Of a stretch of 64,000 nucleotides of DNA, positions 34,653 to 43,227 are shown one piece after another. Under the pieces are notes generated by a model. The model worked only from the letters and a program-made list of their open reading frames with translations, was not told the origin of the DNA and made no database searches. Origin of the DNA: Streptosporangiaceae bacterium (lineage in GTDB: Bacteria > Actinomycetota > Actinomycetes > Streptosporangiales > Streptosporangiaceae); the NCBI GenBank assembly GCA_025964695.1, contig JAOPYK010000098.1, positions 108,612-172,611 of the forward strand, in the 5' to 3' direction. Numbering within the stretch: position 1 is the first letter of the stretch; each line of letters starts with the position of its first letter. The translations under genes and the position numbers were made by a program.

Positions 34653-35030
34653 ATGGGCTTTCTGCCTGCTCGCAAGGACCCGGCGGCCGTCGAGGTCGCC
34701 CGCCCCATCGATGACGATCTGCCGCGTGCGGTTTCGGGTCAGGGACATCCGCACGGCAGGAAATCCTCGTGGGTGCTGGTCGGCACGGTGATCGTGGCTT
34801 TCCTGGTCGGCGGTGTCGCCCTCATCCTGCATGCCTGGACCATCATGATCATTTGTGCGGCCGTCATCGTGCTGTCGGTGCCGATCGGAGCCGCGATCCA
34901 CATCATGTCCGACACCGTCGGCTGGACGGACGCGCCGCCGACGTACATCGACCGGGGACACGTCATCCGGGAGGCCTGCCGCCTCTACCGCCGTGAACAT
35001 TCGGGCGACGACCCGAACATGGTCGCCTGA
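34653..35030 (+). CDS. Small membrane protein (HGxxx-type)
   Basis: A 125-residue protein with two adjacent membrane segments (VLVGTVIVAFLVGGVALIL and TIMIICAAVIVLSVPIGAAIHIM), flanked by a polar N-terminus ending GHPHGRKSSW and a C-terminus TDAPPTYIDRGHVIREACRLYRREH. It resembles short HG-motif actinobacterial membrane proteins of unknown role. The ATG follows GAAGGAAG. It is monocistronic. The 5' region includes a TATACCTAGAGTAAGC stretch that might be a promoter. Confidence 0.65.
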   Translation: MGFLPARKDPAAVEVARPIDDDLPRAVSGQGHPHGRKSSWVLVGTVIVAFLVGGVALILHAWTIMIICAAVIVLSVPIGAAIHIMSDTVGWTDAPPTYIDRGHVIREACRLYRREHSGDDPNMVA

Positions 35031-35044
35031 CGCCGTCGCCCGGA

Positions 35045-35354
35045 ACGCCCGGTAACCGGCCGTCGCATCGTGCAACCGAACTCCCAGCATCACTTTCGCG
35101 CACGTACCGGCTTCCCGCGAGAGCACCTCACACGACTTGGGCCCCTTCACGATCTCGCCGCCCGCACCCACCACGCACCGATCACCACGTCGGCCTCCTC
35201 CTGCGCCTCCAGCAGGCGAGAGAGCTTCTCCGGCTGACGCGACCCATCGGCTGTCCATCTCGACCAGCACGTCATAGCCCTGTTCCAGGCCCCCTACGAA
35301 GACCGCGACGTCCGCGCCCAGTCCGTCCTTGACGGTCCGGTGCAGCACCTTCAC
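35045..35354 (-). pseudogene. Internal fragment of a polyprenol-phosphate mannosyltransferase gene
   Basis: On the minus strand, VLHRTVKDGLGADVAVFVGG then LEQGYDVLVEMD, later GGEIVKGPKSCEVLSREAG and VMLGVRLHDATAGYRAFR match the order of the GT2 enzyme that makes polyprenyl-phosphate-mannose (Ppm1/Dpm1 type). The catalytic DXDGSH segment after VEMD is missing or scrambled, and both ends are lost. Bases 35358-35796 to the right contain no gene that I can see. Confidence 0.65.
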
Positions 35355-35796
35355 TTCACTTGCACGTCCACGGCGGCAGGGTCAACTTCCCTCGCGTCTG
35401 CTCCTGGCGATCGCACGGTCCAGAGGGAGCCGGTGACCCCCTTCCAAACGCCCATATGAGGTCGGCCGGCAACTTCTCCCGATCCTAGGGACATGTCGGC
35501 GCGGTATCGCCCTCGGTGTGGCGGTCAGCGGTTCTCAGGCCGCATTGTGGGCCGACGCCACACGATCGTGCGCAATGGCCCTGCGAAATCCCTTGATTTC
35601 CCGGCAAGAACGCAAACGGTCATAGCAAGGAGTTGTAAACGTTGATCAAAGACTCAGTGACATGCGATGCCAATCGCGCCTAGCGGGCCTTCGCGATGTT
35701 TCTCTGTATTCGGCGACGTTGACGAGGTCAGCGACGCAGCAAAGGACAATCCGTCACTGGAATGAGGATTGTCCAATTTCTGTACGAGGGAGCCCG

Positions 35797-36720
35797 ATGA
35801 CTTCATTTTCCAGAACAGCTGGTGGAATAGGCGCCGGCCTGCTCACGGTCGCGGCACTGACGGCGGCGACACCAGCGGCACAGGCGCAGTCCGCAGCGAA
35901 GGCAGCGGTCGTCAACGTGCCGTGCGACTCGACGGCACTGTTCAACGCTGTCACCACCGCCAACGCGACACCGACGGTCCCAACCACGCTCCGGCTCGCC
36001 AGCTACTGCGTCTATAGCCTCACCACCGCCACCGCACTCCCGCCGATCGCGGCTCCCGTCACCATGCTCGGCGGGCCGTCCACAAGCCTCAGACGTGCGG
36101 CGGGGACCACGGCCTTCCCCATTCTGCAGGTTGCCGCTACCACCGGTAACCTCCGGGTGGAGGGGATCTTCATTCTGAATGGATCCGCCGCAACCAGCGG
36201 CGGCGGCATTCAAAACGCGGGCACTCTGGTGCTGAACCATGTCACGCTCAGCGGCAACAAAACCACAGCGGCCGCGGCCAATGGCGGCGGCCTGTACAAC
36301 GCCGTTGGCGGTACCGCGCTGGTCTCCCACAGTCTCATCATGGGGAACGCCACTACAGTCGCGGCGACAGACGGTGGCGGCATCTACAACGATGGCTCAC
36401 TGACGGTGTACCAGAGCCGGGTCACCGGTAACGTCTCGGCTGGCAACGGTGGCGGTATATTCACCGCGGCGACTCGCACGACACGCCTCATGCAAAGCAC
36501 CATCTCGGGCAATCACGCGCTTCTGGGCGGTGGGCTGTACAACAGCGGCACGACCACACTCGACCGCACTTTGGTCGCGCTCAACCGGGCCACCGACACC
36601 ACCGCCACTGGGGGCGGGATCCTCAACAACACCGGCGGCACCGTGACGCTCTCCAACTCCATCGTGGGTAAGAACACTCCCGTCAACTGCGAGCCTGCCA
36701 TTGTGGGCTGCACAGGCTGA
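35797..36720 (+). CDS. Secreted right-handed beta-helix repeat protein
   Basis: A 307-residue exported protein. A signal peptide (MTSFSRTAGGIGAGLLTVAALTAATPAAQAQ) is followed by imperfect 20-25 residue repeats with GGGI/GGGLYN turns (GGGIQNAGTLVLNHVTLSGN, GGGIYNDGSLTVYQSRVTGN, GGGLYNSGTTTLDRTLVALN), typical of choice-of-anchor or polymorphic-protein beta helices. The ATG at 35797 has GAGGGAG upstream, and the 45 in-frame codons before it look non-coding. Such proteins bind or cleave polysaccharides or coat the surface; no catalytic residues are obvious. Confidence 0.8.
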   Translation: MTSFSRTAGGIGAGLLTVAALTAATPAAQAQSAAKAAVVNVPCDSTALFNAVTTANATPTVPTTLRLASYCVYSLTTATALPPIAAPVTMLGGPSTSLRRAAGTTAFPILQVAATTGNLRVEGIFILNGSAATSGGGIQNAGTLVLNHVTLSGNKTTAAAANGGGLYNAVGGTALVSHSLIMGNATTVAATDGGGIYNDGSLTVYQSRVTGNVSAGNGGGIFTAATRTTRLMQSTISGNHALLGGGLYNSGTTTLDRTLVALNRATDTTATGGGILNNTGGTVTLSNSIVGKNTPVNCEPAIVGCTG

Positions 36721-36730
36721 TCTCGAGCAC

Positions 36731-36790
36731 GGTCTCCTCGGCGGAGACCGACCCCGCCCTCTCGAATGAGCTGAGCGAGGTCGGTCTCCG
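36731..36790. terminator. Nested hairpins between convergent genes
   Basis: GGTCTCC-TCGGC-GGAGACC (36731-36749) is nested with a larger 12-bp pair, CGGAGACCGACC (36742-36753) and GGTCGGTCTCCG (36779-36790). These mutually exclusive stems lie between the beta-helix gene (plus) and the aldo/keto reductase (minus) and probably end both transcripts. Confidence 0.7.
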
Positions 36791-36809
36791 CTGTGGTTGT
36801 TCGCACGGG

Positions 36810-37835
36810 TTACCCGCTGCTGGAGGCGGCCCAGATGTTGATACCCGCCTCCACCGCGTCACGGTCGATCGCGGCCAGCTCGTCGGCGGTGAACTCCAGC
36901 CGGTCCAGGCCGGCGACGCTGTCCTCCAACTGCGCGACGCTGCTGGCTCCGATGAGCACCGAGGTGACCCGCTGATCGCGCAGCGCCCAGGCCAGGGCCA
37001 TCTGCGCCAGTGACTGCCCGCGGGTCGCGGCCATGTCGTTGAGAGCCCGGATGTGCTTGAGCGTCTGGTCGGTCAGTAGATCCGGAGACAGGGACTTGCC
37101 CTGGCTGGCCCGCGATCCGGCGGGCACGCCGTTCAGGTATTTGTCGGTCAGCATGCCCTGGGCCAGTGGGGAGAAGGCGATGCAGCCCACGCCCTCCCGC
37201 CCCAGCGTGTCCAGCAGACCGCCTTCGATCCAGCGGTTCAACATCGAGTAGGACGGCTGGTGGATGAGCAGGGGGGTACCCAGGTCGCGCAGGATGGCGG
37301 CGGCCTCGGCGGTGCGCTCCGCGGAATATGACGAGATGCCCGCGTACAGCGCCTTGCCCGACCGTACGGCGCGGTCGAGCGCGCCCATGGTCTCCTCCAG
37401 CGGCGTCTCGGGATCGAAGCGATGGCTGTAGAAGATGTCGACGTGGTCCAGGCCCATCCGCCCCAGTGACTGGTCCAGGCTGGCCAGCACAGACTTACGC
37501 GATCCCCATTCCCCGTACGGCCCGGGCCACATATCGTAGCCCGCCTTGGTTGAGATGACGATCTCGTCGCGGTACGGCTTGAGATCCTCACGGAACAGCC
37601 TGCCGAAGTTGATCTCCGCGGATCCGTACGGAGGACCGTAGTTGTTCGCGAGATCGAAGTGCGTGACCCCGAGGTCGAACGCACGCCGCAGGATCGCCCG
37701 TTGGATGTCCAGGGGCCGGTCGTCTCCGAAGTTGTGCCACAGGCCCAGCGACACTGCGGGCAACTTGAGCCCGCTGCGTCCGCTGCGGCGATAGGGCAGA
37801 CGGTCATAACGATCACTAGTGGCGTTAAAGGTCAT
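36810..37835 (-). CDS. Aldo/keto reductase (YghZ/Kv-beta type)
   Basis: A 341-residue NADPH-dependent aldo/keto reductase. Family signposts: GVTHFDLANNYGPPYGSAE (catalytic Asp/Tyr), VISTKAGYDMWPGPYGEWGSRK (Lys), DHVDIFYSHRFDPETPLEET (His) and a C-terminal cofactor loop TSVLIGASSVAQLEDSVAGL. The YGPPYGSAE and YDMWPGPYGEWGSRK forms place it with L-glyceraldehyde-3-phosphate reductase YghZ. ATG 37835 is preferred to the upstream in-frame start. It diverges from the organosulfur transporter operon, with palindrome site 3 about 100 bp upstream of its start, so it may share that control. Confidence 0.9.
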   Translation of the reverse strand: MTFNATSDRYDRLPYRRSGRSGLKLPAVSLGLWHNFGDDRPLDIQRAILRRAFDLGVTHFDLANNYGPPYGSAEINFGRLFREDLKPYRDEIVISTKAGYDMWPGPYGEWGSRKSVLASLDQSLGRMGLDHVDIFYSHRFDPETPLEETMGALDRAVRSGKALYAGISSYSAERTAEAAAILRDLGTPLLIHQPSYSMLNRWIEGGLLDTLGREGVGCIAFSPLAQGMLTDKYLNGVPAGSRASQGKSLSPDLLTDQTLKHIRALNDMAATRGQSLAQMALAWALRDQRVTSVLIGASSVAQLEDSVAGLDRLEFTADELAAIDRDAVEAGINIWAASSSG

Positions 37836-37933
37836 GGTCAGGAGTCTGCCATGTCCTCGCCCCACGCGATGATCCGTCCCAGTTCTCGTATCGCATGGCG
37901 AGTGGCGAGAGGACGCCCTGGCTAATTCCTGCT

Positions 37934-37956
37934 AATCCCATTGATTTAGTAGGAAA
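37934..37956 (+). promoter_or_regulatory. Sulfur-regulon palindrome, site 3
   Basis: AATCCCAT (37934-37941), 7-nt spacer, GTAGGAAA (37949-37956), the reverse complement of the site 1 layout. It ends 11 bp before the ATG of the predicted cysteine leader peptide and so lies at the head of the ABC transporter operon. Confidence 0.65.
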
Positions 37957-37967
37957 TCTGATGGATG

Positions 37968-38054
37968 ATGAACCCCGTGAGCCGCAGTCAACTCCTCGTC
38001 ACGCGCTTGCACGTCGATCTCAGGCGGCAGGCCAGCGCACTCTGTCCGCGTTAG
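37968..38054 (+). CDS. Predicted cysteine-type leader peptide (uORF)
   Basis: A 28-codon reading frame starts at ATG 37968 (another ATG is immediately before it at 37965; GTG 37977 is also in frame) and ends TAG at 38052-38054. Its C-terminal half reads LHVDLRRQASALCPR. The HVDL-x-R-x-ASA-x-C pattern is that of short actinobacterial leader peptides found upstream of sulfur-assimilation and sulfonate-uptake genes, where translation through the Cys codon is thought to sense cysteine supply and control downstream expression. It is 273 nt upstream of the binding-protein gene, leaving room for an attenuator. The Cys codon is TGT, third from the stop. Confidence 0.7.
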   Translation: MNPVSRSQLLVTRLHVDLRRQASALCPR

Positions 38055-38327
38055 ACGGAGCCCCGTTCTCGATGGGACGGTCGGGCCCGTCTCCGTCATC
38101 CGCGCACCAATGTGGCAGTGCCGCCATGACCGATCGAGCACCCATTGGCTCTCGTCTCTCGATGAGCCGCTCGTGATTCCAGACGATCCGTCCCGCCGGT
38201 CGTCGCTGCCCGCCCTCTCGTGATCCAACGGCACCCGCTCCGCCGACCGGCCGGAGCGTCGGTCCGTCATGCCCGCGAGGGGCGCGCGATCCGTTCCTTT
38301 AGACGCCGTACGCCGAGGAGACCTCAG
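38055..38327 (+). other. Long leader between uORF and transporter genes
   Basis: The 273 bp between the leader peptide stop and the binding-protein start show no further gene on the plus strand. Segments such as GACGGAGCCCCG and CGGGCCCGTCTCCGTC can pair and might form alternative structures, but no clear terminator/antiterminator pair was resolved by eye. Confidence 0.4.
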
Positions 38328-39365
38328 TTGAGTACCACCACCAGACGTCAGTTCGTTTCGCTGCTCGGGGTGGCGGCCGCAGGCGCGGCCGTCGCGGCCT
38401 GCGGGAAGGCCGCCCGCGGCCAGGCCACGGCCGGTGGAGGGACAAAGGCCACCACCCTGCGCTACCAGGGTTCGGTCGGCCAGGTCACCCCGGCCGAGCT
38501 GGCTCAGGATCTCGGCTATCTCGGAAACGTCAAGCTCAAGTGGGTCGGTAACACGATCAGCGGTCCGCAGGACATTCAGTCGGCGGCCACCGGCCAGATC
38601 GAATTCGGTGGTGCGTTCAACGGCGCCGTAGCGAAGCTGGCCGCGGCCGGAGCGCCGATCACGGCGGTGATCGGCTACTACGGGGTCGACAAGGACGCCT
38701 ACAGCGGGTTCTACGTCCTGGATGGCAGCCCGATCAAGAGCGCTCGCGACTTCATCGGGAACAAGGTCGGGATGAACACGCTCGGCGCGCACTCCGAGGC
38801 CATCCTCGATATCTATCTGAGTCGCAACGGGCTCACCCCGGCCGACATCAAGAAGGTGGAGCCTCTGGTGGTCCCGCCGATCACCACAGAGCAGTCGATT
38901 CGCCAGAAGCAGATCGAGGTCGGGGTGCTGGGCGGCATCTTCCGGGACAAGGCGCTGGCCACCGGCGGCATCAGGAAGGTATTCAGCGATTTCGAGCTTC
39001 TCGGCGGCTTCACCGCGGGCACCTACGTCTTCCGCGACGACTTCCTCAAAAGGAACCCCGAGACCGTCAGGACCTTCACCTCCGGGGTGGGCAAGGCCCT
39101 CGAGTGGGCGCGGACCACATCCCACGCCCAGGTGATCGAGCGCTTCACCAAGATCATCCAGCAACGCGGCCGCAACGAGAACACCGCCGCGTTGCAGTAC
39201 TGGAAGTCGTACGGAGTCGCGGGCAAGGGCGGTGTGATCGCCGACAAGGAGTTCGGCACCTGGATCACCTGGCTGGAGCAGCAAGGTCAGCTGCCCAAGG
39301 GCAAGGTCAACCCCTCCGATCTCTACACCAACACCTACAACTCCTTTGCCGGCGGTGGCCAATGA
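38328..39365 (+). CDS. SsuA-type ABC transporter substrate-binding lipoprotein
   Basis: A 345-residue binding protein for sulfonates or related compounds. The TTG at 38328, preceded by GGAG, gives a signal with twin arginines and lipobox (TTTRRQFVSLLGVAAAGAAV then AACG), so a Tat-exported lipoprotein is likely. The mature part follows the SsuA/NMT1 fold: GQIEFGGAFNGAVAKLAAAG, GNKVGMNTLGAHSEAILDIYLSRNGL, RKVFSDFELLGGFTAGTYVFRDDFLKRNPETV. It is the first of three transporter genes (ATGA overlap with the next). The leader peptide and palindrome upstream support a sulfur source as substrate. Confidence 0.9.
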   Translation: MSTTTRRQFVSLLGVAAAGAAVAACGKAARGQATAGGGTKATTLRYQGSVGQVTPAELAQDLGYLGNVKLKWVGNTISGPQDIQSAATGQIEFGGAFNGAVAKLAAAGAPITAVIGYYGVDKDAYSGFYVLDGSPIKSARDFIGNKVGMNTLGAHSEAILDIYLSRNGLTPADIKKVEPLVVPPITTEQSIRQKQIEVGVLGGIFRDKALATGGIRKVFSDFELLGGFTAGTYVFRDDFLKRNPETVRTFTSGVGKALEWARTTSHAQVIERFTKIIQQRGRNENTAALQYWKSYGVAGKGGVIADKEFGTWITWLEQQGQLPKGKVNPSDLYTNTYNSFAGGGQ

Positions 39366-40243
39366 CGAAGATCAGCGTTCAGCACATTCGAAAGACCTTC
39401 AAGATTCGGGGCGGCACGGAGCTCGGCGCTCTCGACGACATCAACCTGGACATCTCCGAGGGCGAGTTTCTCGTCGTCGTAGGGCCCAGCGGCAGTGGCA
39501 AGTCCACCCTGCTCGACCTGCTCGGCGGGCTCAGCAGACCGACTTCGGGGCGCATCCTGCTCGACGGAGCCGAGGTGACCGGCCCGGGGCTCGACCGGGG
39601 CATCGTGTTCCAGCAGTACGCGCTCTTTCCCTGGCGCACCGCCCAGCGCAACGTCGAGTTCGGGCTCGAGGCCAAGGGGCTGCCCCGGCGGAAACGGGCC
39701 GAGCTCGGGCGGCACTACCTGGATCTGGTGGGGCTCACCGGGTTCGAGGACCGCTATCCGCATGAGCTCTCCGGCGGGATGAAACAGCGGGTCGCGATCG
39801 CCCGCAGCCTCGCCTACGACCCGGACGTCCTGCTCATGGACGAACCGTTCGCGGCACTCGACGCGCAGACCCGCGAGTCGCTGCAGGAGGAACTGCTGCG
39901 CATCTGGGAGAAGACCGGCAAGACCATCGTCTTCATCACCCATGCCATCGACGAGGCCGTCTACCTGGGACAGCGCGTAGCGGTGCTGACCTCGCGGCCC
40001 GGCCGGGTCAAGGAGATCGTCGACGTCGACCTGGGCGCACGGCTGTCCGTCGACGACGTCCGCTCCAGTTCCGAGTTCGCCGCGCACCGGCATCGGGTGT
40101 GGTCCCTGCTGCACGACGAGGTGGCGGCGGCACAGCGGCTGGAGAACCTCACCCGGGTTCCCGCCGTGGTCACGCCGGACGGCAAGTCCGGCCCGGAGGG
40201 CAAGGCGGAGCTGAAGGGGAAGGAGGTCGTTTCCGTTGACTGA
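39362..40243 (+). CDS. SsuB-type ABC transporter ATP-binding protein
   Basis: A 293-residue ATPase of the nitrate/sulfonate/taurine group: Walker A GPSGSGKST, Q-loop VFQQYALFPWRT (the FPW form of this group), signature LSGGMKQR, Walker B LLMDEPFAALD and switch His in FITHAIDEAVYLG. It is coupled to the binding-protein gene by ATGA and overlaps the permease by 8 nt. The C-terminal 35 residues are a charged extension rich in Gly, Lys and Glu. Confidence 0.93.
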   Translation: MTKISVQHIRKTFKIRGGTELGALDDINLDISEGEFLVVVGPSGSGKSTLLDLLGGLSRPTSGRILLDGAEVTGPGLDRGIVFQQYALFPWRTAQRNVEFGLEAKGLPRRKRAELGRHYLDLVGLTGFEDRYPHELSGGMKQRVAIARSLAYDPDVLLMDEPFAALDAQTRESLQEELLRIWEKTGKTIVFITHAIDEAVYLGQRVAVLTSRPGRVKEIVDVDLGARLSVDDVRSSSEFAAHRHRVWSLLHDEVAAAQRLENLTRVPAVVTPDGKSGPEGKAELKGKEVVSVD

Positions 40244-41090
40244 CGTCCTGGGAGCGCCCCCGGTGACCGCCGCCGGGCATGTGGTGGCGGCTGTTCCACG
40301 GACGGGCACCGTGCTCGGGAAGATCGCTGCCGCCGTGCTCGGTATCGGGCGGCGGACGGTGGCGATCGCCGCGTTTCTAGCCCTGTGGGAGACCGCTCCC
40401 CGGATCGGGCTGGTCGACCGTACCTTCCTGGTTCCGTTCTCCGAGGCGGTTCCGGCGCTCTGGGAACTCGCCAGGAACGGGCAATTGTGGAGCAATACCG
40501 AGGCGAGCCTGATCCGGTCGCTGACCGGCTTTGTCCTGGCGATCGCCGTCGCCGTTCCGCTGGGGCTGCTCATCGGCTGGTACCGGCAGGTGGCGGAGAT
40601 CCTCGACCCGCTGCTGGAGCTGTTCCGCAACACCGCCGCGCTCGCGCTGCTGCCGGTGTTCATTCTCATCCTCGGGATCGGTGAGACCTCGAAGATCTCG
40701 ATCGTGGTCTTCGCCTGCATCTGGCCGATCCTGCTCAACACGGTCAGCGCCGTGCGCAGTGTCGACCCGACCCTCATCAAGTCGGCGAAGTCGCTGGGCC
40801 TGTCCGCGCCCCGGATCTTCCAGAAGGTGATCCTCCCCGCGTCCGTACCGACGGTCTTCACGGGCATCCGGATGGCCGGCGCCGCGTCGATCCTCGTGCT
40901 CGTCGCCGCGGAGATGGTCGGCGCGAAGGAAGGACTCGGCTACCTCATCAACGCTTCGCAGCAGAACTTCGCGATCCGCGACATGTACGCGGGCATCATC
41001 GCGATCTCCGTGATCGGACTGGTCTTCAACCAGGCCCTGGTCCTGATGGAGCGTCGTTTCACCCGGTGGTCCGTTCCCGTCGGCCACTGA
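40236..41090 (+). CDS. SsuC-type ABC transporter permease
   Basis: A 284-residue permease of the BPD-transport family with about six membrane segments. The EAA-like coupling segment is SVDPTLIKSAKSLGLSAPRIFQKVILPASVPTVFTGIRMAG. It starts at a TTG that overlaps the end of the ATPase gene. With the preceding two genes it forms an SsuABC-type importer for sulfonates or other organosulfur compounds, feeding the monooxygenase encoded 73 bp downstream. Confidence 0.93.
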   Translation: MTDVLGAPPVTAAGHVVAAVPRTGTVLGKIAAAVLGIGRRTVAIAAFLALWETAPRIGLVDRTFLVPFSEAVPALWELARNGQLWSNTEASLIRSLTGFVLAIAVAVPLGLLIGWYRQVAEILDPLLELFRNTAALALLPVFILILGIGETSKISIVVFACIWPILLNTVSAVRSVDPTLIKSAKSLGLSAPRIFQKVILPASVPTVFTGIRMAGAASILVLVAAEMVGAKEGLGYLINASQQNFAIRDMYAGIIAISVIGLVFNQALVLMERRFTRWSVPVGH

Positions 41091-41163
41091 CTCCCCGTTC
41101 GATCCACGGACCCCCCACGCCGGCCACTGATGCCTGCTCGCCACTGACGTAAGGAGACCTCCG

Positions 41164-42483
41164 ATGAGCGGCGACACGCGCCGGCTTCACCTCAACGCGT
41201 TCCTGATGACCCCGGGCCATCATGACGCGGCATGGCGTCATCCCCAGAGTCAGCCGCATCGGGCCACCGATGTCACCTATTTCCAGGAGCTGGCCAGGAC
41301 GGCCGAGAGGGGTCTGCTGGACTCGATCTTCTTTGCGGATGGGCTGGCGATCTGGCACCGGATCGGCGGCAACGTCTCCGGCGGTCTCGAACCGCTGACG
41401 TTGCTCTCCGCGATCGCCGTGGTCACCGAGCACATCGGCCTGATCTCGACCGCGTCCACGACCTTCAACGAGCCGTTCCATCTGGCCCGCAAGTTCGCCT
41501 CGCTGGACCACATCTCCGGTGGTCGCGCGGGCTGGAACATCGTCACCTCGGGGAGTGAGGAGGAGGCCGCCAACTTCAACCTCGACGAGCATCTCGAGCA
41601 CGGCCTGCGGTACGAGCGCGCGGCGGAGTTCGTCGAGGTGACGAACAAGCTCTGGGACAGCTGGGCCGATGACGCGGTCGTACTGGACCGTACGGCAGGG
41701 GTGTACGCGGACACGGCGAAGGTCCGCCGGATCGAGCACGTCGGCAGGCACTTCAAGGTGCGCGGGCCGCTCAACGTGCAGCGCATCCCGCAGGGCCGCC
41801 CACTGCTCGTGCAGGCGGGCTCATCCGAGGACGGCAAGGAGTTCGCGGCCCGCTACGCGGAGGCGATCTTCACCGCCCAGCAGACGCTCTCCGACGGCCA
41901 GGCCTTCTACAAGGACGTCAAGACACGTGCCGAACGGTACGGACGCCGGCCCGTGAACCTGAAGATCCTTCCTGGTATCTGCCCGATCATCGGCTCGACC
42001 GAGGCGGAGGCGCGGCGGCTGGAGGACGAGCTGACCGGACTCCAGGTGATCGACTACGGGCTGGCCCAGCTGTCGAGCATGCTCAACACCGACCTTTCCG
42101 GCTATCCGCTGGACGGGCCGCTGCCCGACGTGCTGCCGACGGAGGACGACGTCAACGGCAACAAGAGCCGGTTCACGCTCGTTTCCGAACTCGCACGACG
42201 CGATCGGCTGACGATCCGCCAGATCATCGCCAGGCTGGGGGGCGGCCGCGGCCACCGGGTGTTCGCCGGCACGCCGGAGCAGATCGCCGACCAGCTCGAA
42301 GAATGGTTCCGGGAGGGAGCCGCCGACGGGTTCAACGTGATGCCCCCGATCCTGCCCACCGGGCTGGAGGACTTCGTTGACCACGTCGTGCCGATCCTGC
42401 AGCGGCGCGGTCTGTTCCGTACCGAGTACACCGGCCGGACGCTGCGCGAACACTACGGCTTGGACCGGCCGGAGCGCGTCTGA
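41164..42483 (+). CDS. NtaA/DszA-family FMN-dependent monooxygenase
   Basis: A 439-residue flavin monooxygenase of the same class as the protein encoded at 28935, with LLDSIFFADGLAIWHR, STTFNEPFHLARKFASLDHISGGRAGWNIVTS and RPLLVQAGSSEDGKEFAARYAEAIF. The ATG follows AAGGAGA at 7 nt. It is the last gene of the transporter operon, a gene order typical of uptake coupled to desulfurisation or oxidation of the imported compound. The exact substrate and its flavin reductase are not evident. Confidence 0.92.
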   Translation: MSGDTRRLHLNAFLMTPGHHDAAWRHPQSQPHRATDVTYFQELARTAERGLLDSIFFADGLAIWHRIGGNVSGGLEPLTLLSAIAVVTEHIGLISTASTTFNEPFHLARKFASLDHISGGRAGWNIVTSGSEEEAANFNLDEHLEHGLRYERAAEFVEVTNKLWDSWADDAVVLDRTAGVYADTAKVRRIEHVGRHFKVRGPLNVQRIPQGRPLLVQAGSSEDGKEFAARYAEAIFTAQQTLSDGQAFYKDVKTRAERYGRRPVNLKILPGICPIIGSTEAEARRLEDELTGLQVIDYGLAQLSSMLNTDLSGYPLDGPLPDVLPTEDDVNGNKSRFTLVSELARRDRLTIRQIIARLGGGRGHRVFAGTPEQIADQLEEWFREGAADGFNVMPPILPTGLEDFVDHVVPILQRRGLFRTEYTGRTLREHYGLDRPERV

Positions 42484-42617
42484 GAGCGGCTGCGGACCGG
42501 CGGGTTCAGCCCGCGCCGGAACGCGCCCGTGTGTTCCGCGCCGGTGTGGTCGGTGCCGACGCGTTTCTTGGCCGACATGGCCGATGTGGTCGACGGGCGT
42601 CGCAGGTTCCGCCGTCT

Positions 42618-43019
42618 TCAGCGTGAACAAGCGGTGGCGATACTGCAACCAGGTTTCCACACGGTGGACAAGCCCTGTGGACGAGGCGGCGCGGCGGCCT
42701 TGATCGCGACGCTGACCAGAGAGACCACCAGCGCCACGTCGTTGCTGCTGTCCAGCCGCACGCTGACCCAGTCGCTGCGGGGCTCCATCCCGGGCCGGCC
42801 CGACTCCACCCACGGCCCATGGAGCCGGGCGACCACCGGCCTGGTCAGGCGCAGTTCCGCCTCGCCCTCGCCGTGGAAGTGCACGATCTCCCGGCCGTCG
42901 ACCGTGAGCGCCATGCCCACGCCGCAACTCGCTCGCACCGTGCGCACCCGAGGCCAGGAACCCGCCTGAGCGATCACATGTGCCGAGTAGGAACCCTCGG
43001 TAATGTCCATCGAGTCCAT
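42618..43019 (-). CDS. DUF5519 (luciferase-domain)-like protein
   Basis: A 133-residue protein. The central part, MALTVDGREIVHFHGEGEAE then LRLTRPVVARLHGPWVESGR, followed by DWVSVRLDSSNDVALVVSLVSVAI, has the order of the short luciferase-domain (DUF5519) proteins of actinobacteria. The name reflects a distant relation only, and no enzymatic role is established. ATG 43010 (MDITEG) is an alternative start. The C-terminal 30 residues are poorly conserved in character. It converges on the transporter-monooxygenase operon and is not obviously part of it. Confidence 0.6.
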   Translation of the reverse strand: MDSMDITEGSYSAHVIAQAGSWPRVRTVRASCGVGMALTVDGREIVHFHGEGEAELRLTRPVVARLHGPWVESGRPGMEPRSDWVSVRLDSSNDVALVVSLVSVAIKAAAPPRPQGLSTVWKPGCSIATACSR

Positions 43020-43130
43020 GCTGTCGCCCGAACCCCGGTCAATGGAACCCCTTTGGCCCCAATCGTGACCCGAATCGCTACCATCCGGCCACCTCGCGTT
43101 CAGGCCCGGGAACCGAGACTAGGCTCGCTG

Positions 43131-43202
43131 ACATACCGGTGGCTCGGCAACCCGTGGCTCGGCAACCCGTGGCTTGGCAAGCGGTGGCTCGGCGGGCGGT
43201 GA
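43131..43202. repeat. Tandem repeats, 15-bp unit GTGGCTCGGCAACCC
   Basis: About four copies of GTGGCTCGGCAACCC, decaying to GTGGCTTGGCAAGCG and GTGGCTCGGCGGGCG, lie between the DUF5519-like gene and the SnoaL-like remnant. Confidence 0.85.
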
Positions 43203-43227
43203 GGAGACCGAATGGGCGTCGATTCCG

